This document shows, piece after piece, positions 15,969 through 20,707 of a stretch of DNA of 20,707 nt; within the stretch, counting starts at the first letter, position 1, and every line of letters begins with the position of its first letter. The notes below the pieces were generated by a model that worked only from the letters and a program-made list of their open reading frames with translations, was not told the origin of the DNA and did not search any database. A program made the position numbers and the translations under genes. The DNA comes from Alphaproteobacteria bacterium (GTDB lineage: Bacteria; Pseudomonadota; Alphaproteobacteria; JAEULC01). The stretch spans positions 1 to 20,707 of the forward strand of contig JADZDN010000049.1 of NCBI GenBank assembly GCA_020851015.1, read 5' to 3'.

Positions 15969-16733
15969 TCAGCCCAGATAGACGCCGCCATTGACGTGCA
16001 GGATCTGGCCGGTGACATAGCGCGCCTGCGGCCCGGCAAGATAGCGCACCGCGGCCGCAATGTCCGTCGGGTTGCCGAGCCGCCCCACGAGCGTCTTGCG
16101 GCTTTGGTGGTGATGCGGCTGGCCGGGCGCGCCCGAGCCGCCGCGCTTGGTGTCGATCATGCCGGGCGACACGCAGTTCACGGTGATGCCGTGCTCGGCC
16201 AGGTCGTGCGCCAGCGCCTTGGTGAAGCCGGCGAGCCCGGCCTTGGCCGTCACCACATGGGCGCGGTCCTTGGCCCCGGTATGTCCGGTCAGCCCGCCGA
16301 TATTGACGATCGCGCCCGCGCCGCTGGCCTTGAGCTGGGGCAGGCAAGCCTTGACGCAGTGAAACGCCCCATCCAGCACGATGCCCAGGATCTCGCGCCA
16401 CTCCGCGGCGGTCATGGCGTCGATCGGCGTCTCGCGCCGGACCGCCGCGCTGTTCACCAGGATGTCGATGCGGCCGAGTTCCGCCGCGGCTTCGGCGGCC
16501 ATCCGTTGCACGGCCGCCGCATCGGTTACGTCCGCAAGATGCGCCAGCGCGCGGCCGCCGGCGCGCTCGATCTCCGCCACCACCGCGTCGACCTCCGCGC
16601 GGTTGCTGCGGGCATTGACCAGCACCGCGGCGCCGGCGGCGGCGAGGTCGAGCGCGATCGCCCGCCCGATATTGCGGCCCGCGCCGGTGACGATCGCCAC
16701 CTTGCCGGCCAGTTCGCTGCCCTCTATTTCCAT
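15969..16733 (-). CDS. Short-chain dehydrogenase/reductase-fold protein lacking the usual catalytic residues
   Basis: A 254-residue cytoplasmic protein with the classical SDR fold. The cofactor region is TGAGRNIGRA (residues 16-25, with Asn in place of the central Gly) and the NNAG element appears as NSAA (94-97). The active-site stretch reads NIGGLTG...AHVVTAKAGL. Lys164 of YxxxK is present, but the Tyr position is Val160, the Ser position thirteen residues earlier is Gly147, and the usual Asn of helix 4 aligns with Val119. The C-terminal NCVSPGMIDT and VTGQILHVNGGVYLG are normal for the family. The start is ATG 16733, where family similarity begins; an ATG at 16769 lies next to a repeat. 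It follows the PrpD gene across that repeat and precedes the hydroxyacid dehydrogenase gene by 16 bases. It could bind NAD(P) without normal oxidoreductase activity. Confidence 0.9.
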   Translation of the reverse strand: MEIEGSELAGKVAIVTGAGRNIGRAIALDLAAAGAAVLVNARSNRAEVDAVVAEIERAGGRALAHLADVTDAAAVQRMAAEAAAELGRIDILVNSAAVRRETPIDAMTAAEWREILGIVLDGAFHCVKACLPQLKASGAGAIVNIGGLTGHTGAKDRAHVVTAKAGLAGFTKALAHDLAEHGITVNCVSPGMIDTKRGGSGAPGQPHHHQSRKTLVGRLGNPTDIAAAVRYLAGPQARYVTGQILHVNGGVYLG

Positions 16734-16763
16734 TGCGTCAAGCCTGCCCTCATGAATGCCGGA

Positions 16764-16814
16764 CCTCATCCTTCGACAAGCTCAGGATGAGGGCCCCATG
16801 GCGAGCTTGTCGAA
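16764..16814. repeat. Palindromic repeat with two alternative hairpins, inside the presumed operon
   Basis: CCTCATCCT (16764-16772) pairs with AGGATGAGG (16784-16792) to form a nine-base stem. The overlapping 12 bases TTCGACAAGCTC (16772-16783) also match a perfect complement at 16803-16814. The two hairpins use the same bases and cannot form together. The core CATCCTTCGA...AGGATGA is related to the repeat array at 7236-7447. It lies between the PrpD-like gene (stop at 16833) and the SDR gene (start 16733), both on the minus strand, so it could affect read-through or mRNA stability. Confidence 0.85.
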
Positions 16815-16832
16815 CCACGAGGCCCGTCGAAG

Positions 16833-18206
16833 CTAGTCCCGCAGGTATCCCAGTTCCACGCACCCGTCGAACAGTGTGCGCAAGCCCGCCAGCGCCTTGC
16901 CGGCGCGCCCCGCGTCCCAGCCGCCGTGGCGGCAGTTGCGGCGGAACTTGTCCTCGATGTCCGCGCGGGTCAGCGGTTCGTGCGCTCCGCCCCGCAGATG
17001 CGGCTGGCGCTCCTCGATCACGCTGCCGTCTCTCATCGTCGCCTTGATATGGCCGGTATAGTTGTTGGGATAGGGATTGGCCGGGTCGATCCGGTAGCGG
17101 ACCTTCCCCGCCAGCGCCAGCACCGCCTTGTCGCGCACCGCCTGGTCGGTGAAGGCCTCGAGCCCCACCCCGCCGTGCACGAAGCCGTGGGCGATGCAGA
17201 AGGGCGTGCTGAATTTCCCGGCATAGCCGTTGGCGGGCGCGTGCTTGGCCGCGAGCGGCTCCCACAGCCGGTGCACCGTGCCCTCGCCCACCTCGCACTC
17301 CATGGCCGCGATGTCGTCGGCCTTGACGCCGCGTGCCGCCAGGCGCCGCGCGCAGTCGATATAGGGATGGGTCATGGTGCCGCAGGGATAGGGCTTGAAG
17401 GCCACGGTCTCGGTCACCCAGCGCGTGCCGAAATCGCCCACCAGCGCGTCGTAGTCGCCCTTGGTGGTGTGCGCGAAGCCGTGGAACAGGCCGTGCGTGC
17501 CCTCGAACACCGTGCGCGGGCCGTTGAAGCCGCCGCGCGCCATCAGCGCCGCGCGCAGGCCGGACTGCGCCGCCCAGCCCGCGTGCATGCGCTTGGTCGA
17601 CGTCCCCTCCGCCAGGTATTCGATGATGCCGCCGGCCATGCTGCCGGCGATGCCCAGCGCATTCACGATACCTTGCTTGCCGAGCTGCAAGGTCGCGGCG
17701 ACGGCGGCGGCCGAGGCCATCGTGCCGAACACGGCGGTGGGGTGGAAGCCGGCGCGATGCACCGCCTTGGGCACCACCAGGCTGAGGCGGCACAGCGTCT
17801 CGATGCCGACGGCCGTGCCGGCCAGGACCGACCGCCCGTCCGCGCCATGGCGCTCGGCCGCCGCGAGGACGGCCGGGATGATGACCGCGCCCGCATGCAC
17901 CGGTCCGCCCTCGAACGTGTCGTCGAAATCCTCGCCATGCGCTGATGTGCCGTTGAGCAGCGCGGCCCCCGCGGCGCTCAAGCCTCGCGCGTGGCCGATG
18001 GCCGTGCAGGGCCCGTCGTCGTCGATCCCCTTGAGCAGGCTTTCGACATAATCCGTGCGCCGCGCGGTGACGCACAGCCCCGCCACGTCCACCAGCAGGT
18101 CCTCGCATTTCGCGCGCAGCGCCGCGGGCAGGCGCGCCGGACAGAGGGCGGCGATCCGCCCGGCCAAGGTCTCGGCGACGGCGACGGCGGGCAGCTTCTC
18201 GGTCAT
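16833..18206 (-). CDS. MmgE/PrpD-family protein
   Basis: A 457-residue cytoplasmic enzyme at the usual length for the MmgE/PrpD family, which includes 2-methylcitrate dehydratase, cis-aconitate decarboxylase and iminodisuccinate epimerase. Visible family elements are SAHGEDFDDTFEG (residues about 88-100), AGFHPTAVFGTMASAAAVAA, an Ala/Gly-rich helical core, KPYPCGTMTHPYIDCARRLA, the second-domain stretch GKFSTPFCIAHGFVHGGVGLE, and a C-terminal region with RHGGWDAG. The start ATG 18206 has AGGAG 11 bases upstream. The gene begins 15 bases after tctA, so it is almost certainly co-transcribed with the TTT transporter. Transporter and PrpD-like enzymes are often paired for the import and first conversion of a polycarboxylate. 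The reaction cannot be assigned, and 2-methylcitrate is unlikely because no prpB or prpC is present. Confidence 0.93.
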   Translation of the reverse strand: MTEKLPAVAVAETLAGRIAALCPARLPAALRAKCEDLLVDVAGLCVTARRTDYVESLLKGIDDDGPCTAIGHARGLSAAGAALLNGTSAHGEDFDDTFEGGPVHAGAVIIPAVLAAAERHGADGRSVLAGTAVGIETLCRLSLVVPKAVHRAGFHPTAVFGTMASAAAVAATLQLGKQGIVNALGIAGSMAGGIIEYLAEGTSTKRMHAGWAAQSGLRAALMARGGFNGPRTVFEGTHGLFHGFAHTTKGDYDALVGDFGTRWVTETVAFKPYPCGTMTHPYIDCARRLAARGVKADDIAAMECEVGEGTVHRLWEPLAAKHAPANGYAGKFSTPFCIAHGFVHGGVGLEAFTDQAVRDKAVLALAGKVRYRIDPANPYPNNYTGHIKATMRDGSVIEERQPHLRGGAHEPLTRADIEDKFRRNCRHGGWDAGRAGKALAGLRTLFDGCVELGYLRD

Positions 18207-18221
18207 TGCGATGCGGCTCTC

Positions 18222-19703
18222 CTAGGATGTCGCGGCCCGCGCCTTCAGCTCGCGGCCGAGCGTGTAGGCCACCAGCAGCACGGAAGCCACCAGCAGTCCC
18301 AGCGCCACCGGATCGGTCAGAAAAGCCATGTGGTCGCCGCCGGAGATCACCAGGGTGCGGCGGTAGTTCGATTCGACCAAATAGCCCAGCACCAGCCCCA
18401 GCACCAGCGGCAGGAACGGCATGCCGATCCAGCGCATCGCGTAGCCCAGGACGCCGGCGGCGAGCGTCGTGCCGACATCGAAGAAGCTCTGCTCGATCGA
18501 ATAGATGCCCGACACGACAAGCGCGAAGATGAACGCCAGCAGCAGCGGCTTCGGCCGGTTCACCAGCCAGATGCAAGGCGACAGCACGATCATGCCGATG
18601 ACCAGCATGGCGATGTTGGCGACCAGCAACCCGCCATAGAGGCCTATCACCACCTCGGGGTTCTTCTCGAACAACATCGGTCCGGGCTGCAGCCCGTGGA
18701 TCAGGAAGCCGCCGAGCAGGATCGCCGCCGAATTGGACCCCGGGATACCAAGGCTCAACAGCGGGATCAGCGCCGTGGCCGTCACCACGTTGTTGGCGGC
18801 CTCGGGCGCCGCCACGCCCTCCACCGAACCCTTGCCGAACTCCTCGGGGTGCTTCGACCAGCGCTTGGCCTCGTTGTAGGACACCAGCGAGGCGATCGAG
18901 CCGCCGCCGCCCGGTGTCAGCCCCTCGATCGTGCCGACGAGGCTGGCGATGCCGAGCGGCTTCATCATGCGCTTCCACACGGCCCAGCCCGGCAGCTTCA
19001 TCCGGGCGTCGCCCGCGTTGGTCTTGGCCCAGGCCGGTTCGTTGATCTGCACCAGCAGTTCGCCGAAGGCGAACAGGCCGACCATCACCACGACCGGCCG
19101 CAGGCCGCCCAGCAGGTCCGGCTCGCCAAAGGTGAAGCGCGGCACGCCCGATACGGGATCGGTGCCGACCGTGCCGAGCATCAGGCCGATCACCGCCGCG
19201 ATCAGTCCCTTGGTCAGCGATCCGCCGGACAGGCTGGCGACCACGCTGAGGCCCAGTATGCCGAGCGCGCAATAGGCCGGCGGGGTGAAGGCGAGCGCGA
19301 CGCGCGCCAGGGATTCGGTGAACAGCACCAAGAGCACCAGCCCGAACAGCCCGCCGACCAGGCCCGAGACCAGCGAGATCCCCAGCGCCTCGCCGCCGCG
19401 GCCCTGGCGGTTCATCTCGTAGCCGTCCAGCACGGTGGCGATCGCCGCGTTGGTGCCGGGGGTGCGGATCAAGATCGCGGGGATCGACCCGCCGTATTCC
19501 GCGCCAACATAGACCGAGGCCAGCAGCACGATCGCCGCCGCCGGGTCGAGGCCGTAGGTAAAGGGCAGCAACAGCGCCATCGCCACCGAGGGCGAGAGCC
19601 CGGGCAGCGCGCCGCCGAAGATGCCCCAGGCCGTGCCGGCGAACGCGGCCGGGATCACCCAGCCCGACGTGATCGCCGACAGCGCGGCGCCGATCTGACC
19701 CAT
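18222..19703 (-). CDS. tctA: Tripartite tricarboxylate transporter, large membrane subunit TctA
   Basis: A 493-residue inner-membrane protein with about 12 hydrophobic segments, the channel subunit of a TTT importer driven by an ion gradient. Family motifs are GIFGGALPGLSPSVAMALLL, AEYGGSIPAILIRTPGTNAA followed by DGYEMNRQGRGGEALG, and in the second half GLTPGGGGSIASLVSYNEAK with EAANNVVTATALIPLLSLG and IPGSNSAAILLGGFLIHGLQ. The inverted pair of Pro/Gly-rich loops is typical of TctA. The start is ATG 19703 (MGQIGAALSAI), with a purine-rich ribosome site immediately upstream. The open frame continues to 19868, but that extension is TctB sequence in another frame. It lies 13 bases after the tctB stop and 15 bases before the PrpD-like gene. 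Confidence 0.95.
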   Translation of the reverse strand: MGQIGAALSAITSGWVIPAAFAGTAWGIFGGALPGLSPSVAMALLLPFTYGLDPAAAIVLLASVYVGAEYGGSIPAILIRTPGTNAAIATVLDGYEMNRQGRGGEALGISLVSGLVGGLFGLVLLVLFTESLARVALAFTPPAYCALGILGLSVVASLSGGSLTKGLIAAVIGLMLGTVGTDPVSGVPRFTFGEPDLLGGLRPVVVMVGLFAFGELLVQINEPAWAKTNAGDARMKLPGWAVWKRMMKPLGIASLVGTIEGLTPGGGGSIASLVSYNEAKRWSKHPEEFGKGSVEGVAAPEAANNVVTATALIPLLSLGIPGSNSAAILLGGFLIHGLQPGPMLFEKNPEVVIGLYGGLLVANIAMLVIGMIVLSPCIWLVNRPKPLLLAFIFALVVSGIYSIEQSFFDVGTTLAAGVLGYAMRWIGMPFLPLVLGLVLGYLVESNYRRTLVISGGDHMAFLTDPVALGLLVASVLLVAYTLGRELKARAATS

Positions 19704-19716
19704 CCCCTTTCCCCCG

Positions 19717-20199
19717 TCAGCCCGCGGTCCGCGCGAGGAGATCGGACAGGACGCCCCCCGGCATGGCGACGCCCAGGACCTTGGCGAACACCAGCCACAG
19801 GACCACGCTGCCCAGCACGGCGATGACGCCCAGGCGCGGCGACGCCGGCATGCCGGCATAGGCGGCAACGACGAAGACCAGCAGCCCCGTCGCCAGCAGG
19901 TAGCCGAGGTAGGGCGCCGCGACGAGATAGACGACGCCGACGCCGATCAACCCGAGCGACCGCAGATGCTGCCCGAGCCCGTGGCCCTCGGCCGACCCGT
20001 GGTCGACGAGCGCGGTCCGCAGCGCCCCGCGCGCCGCCTGGATCGCGCCCAGGAGGCCGAGCAGGACCGCCAGCACCTTGGGCACGCCATCCGCGCCCAC
20101 GGCGTCGGACAGCAGGCTGCGCGGGATGTTGTCGGCCGCGAAATAGTACGCCGCGGCCAGCCCCAGGACGATCAGCCCGGTGACGAGTTCGCGCCCCAT
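19717..20199 (-). CDS. tctB: Tripartite tricarboxylate transporter, small membrane subunit TctB
   Basis: A 160-residue protein with four membrane helices, the poorly conserved small subunit of the TTT importer. The helices are at residues about 5-22 (LVTGLIVLGLAAAYYFAA), 42-60, 80-115 (two segments around APYLGYLLATGLLVFVVAAY) and 125-145 (LGVIAVLGSVVLWLVFAKVL). The closing motif VLGVAMPGGVLSDLL is typical of TctB. The start is ATG 20199 (MGRELVTG); the longer frame to 20376 is read from tctC DNA. It begins eight bases after the tctC stop and is followed by tctA after 13 bases. The identification rests on topology, the C-terminal motif and its position between tctC and tctA. Confidence 0.92.
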   Translation of the reverse strand: MGRELVTGLIVLGLAAAYYFAADNIPRSLLSDAVGADGVPKVLAVLLGLLGAIQAARGALRTALVDHGSAEGHGLGQHLRSLGLIGVGVVYLVAAPYLGYLLATGLLVFVVAAYAGMPASPRLGVIAVLGSVVLWLVFAKVLGVAMPGGVLSDLLARTAG

Positions 20200-20207
20200 G
20201 CGTCCGC

Positions 20208-20707
20208 CTATTTCGTCACGCCGAACTCGCGCAACGAGTCGGTGACTTCCTTGGCGAAACCGGCGGTGAACTTCTGCGCCTCGGCATGGCCCATGAAGGC
20301 CGGCACCAGACTCTCCTTCTCGTACTCCGCCTTGTAGGCGGCGCTGGCCAGGACCTTTCGGATCCCCTCCTCCCACGCCGCGGCGACATTGGCGGGCGTG
20401 TTCTTCGGCCCGGCCAGGCCGCGGAACTTCGTCACCGTCAGGTCGATGCCCTGCTCCTTGGCAGTGGATACGTCGGGCAGGGTATCCAGGCGCTTGTCGG
20501 TCAGCACCGCGATGATGCGGACCTTCTTGGCCTCGAGCTGGCCGCGAATCTCCTGCACCTCGCCGATGCCCATGTCGAGCGTGCCGTTGAGCACGTTCAC
20601 CATCAGCGCCCCGCCGCCGTCGTGCGTGACGACCGCGGCCTGGATGGCGCTGCGGCGGTTGAGCTTCTCCAGCGCGATGCGTTCCAGCGAGGCCGGGTTG
20701 GCCGCGC
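20208..20707 (-). CDS. tctC: Tripartite tricarboxylate transporter substrate-binding protein TctC (partial)
   Basis: The C-terminal 165 or so residues of the periplasmic solute-binding subunit of the TTT importer; the signal peptide and first lobe lie beyond the right edge. The frame is open to the last base. Visible parts are NPASLERIALEKLNRRSAIQ, the ligand-region stretch VTHDGGGALMVNVLNGTLDM, EIRGQLEAKKVRIIAVLTDK, LPDVSTAKEQGIDLTVTKFR and GLAGPKNTPANVAAAWEEGI. These match the second half of the Bug/TctC family in order and spacing. It is the first gene of the transcript seen here (tctC, tctB, tctA, PrpD-like). The family binds diverse carboxylates, from citrate to aromatic and amino-acid-like acids, so the ligand cannot be given. 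Confidence 0.92.
   Translation of the reverse strand, partial: AANPASLERIALEKLNRRSAIQAAVVTHDGGGALMVNVLNGTLDMGIGEVQEIRGQLEAKKVRIIAVLTDKRLDTLPDVSTAKEQGIDLTVTKFRGLAGPKNTPANVAAAWEEGIRKVLASAAYKAEYEKESLVPAFMGHAEAQKFTAGFAKEVTDSLREFGVTK

Noticed and set aside
16734..16769. A longer SDR start at ATG 16769
   Set aside because: The added residues (MRSGIHEGRLDA) are not family-like and the ATG lies next to a palindromic repeat; ATG 16733 begins at the family boundary.
16750..19272. 840-codon minus-strand open frame overlapping the PrpD-like and tctA genes
   Set aside because: Out of frame with both recognised genes and without motifs.
17991..19826. 611-codon plus-strand open frame opposite tctA
   Set aside because: Gln/His/Arg-rich antisense shadow of a conserved membrane protein.

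Overview
The window comes from a high-GC alphaproteobacterium, probably in or near the Rhodospirillales or Hyphomicrobiales. The evidence is a 180-kDa-type NAD-glutamate dehydrogenase, a HisKA_2-type sensor kinase, a tripartite tricarboxylate (TTT) transporter, palindromic intergenic repeats of a kind frequent in alphaproteobacteria, and promoters resembling TTGnnn-N17-TAGnnT. The species cannot be named from this sequence.

Layout. (1) Positions 1-1047 are the end of an accessory region: the tail of an unidentified gene, an AlpA/excisionase-like helix-turn-helix gene without a standard start codon, and a winged-helix, replication-initiator-like gene. This part looks less GC-rich than the rest. 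It stops beside a tRNA-Arg(CCG) gene (1144-1220, minus) whose 3' end faces it, which is the usual geometry of an element integrated in a tRNA gene. (2) Positions 1365-2235 (minus) hold a small lipoprotein gene behind a small membrane-protein gene. (3) Positions 2357-7231 hold the large glutamate dehydrogenase. (4) Positions 7452-9247 hold a YbjQ-family gene (minus) and a divergent UMF1-type MFS transporter gene (plus). (5) Positions 9351-11426 (minus) hold an exported DUF4139 protein. (6) Positions 11631-13172 (plus) hold a UxaA/GarD-type sugar-acid dehydratase. (7) Positions 13209-14873 (minus) hold a membrane sensor histidine kinase with no response regulator nearby. (8) Positions 14963-20707 (minus) read, in transcription order, tctC (cut by the window edge), tctB, tctA, an MmgE/PrpD-family gene, an SDR gene and a D-2-hydroxyacid dehydrogenase-family gene.

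The last block looks like a catabolic operon. A TTT system imports a carboxylate and the PrpD-like enzyme would dehydrate, isomerise or decarboxylate it; two dehydrogenase-fold proteins follow. The nearby UxaA-like dehydratase could belong to the same pathway. The SDR lacks the usual catalytic Asn, Ser and Tyr, and the hydroxyacid dehydrogenase lacks the usual catalytic Glu. The pathway is therefore either unusual or uses these folds differently from textbook members. The substrate is unknown.

Four gene boundaries carry palindromic repeats: 7236-7447, 7844-7936, 9249-9345 and 16764-16814. The first is a modular array in which a constant 16-base sequence is joined to small hairpins that differ in sequence but keep their pairing. 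The last can fold into two mutually exclusive hairpins inside the presumed operon. No gap between genes exceeds about 220 bases. No insertion sequence, CRISPR array or rRNA was seen.
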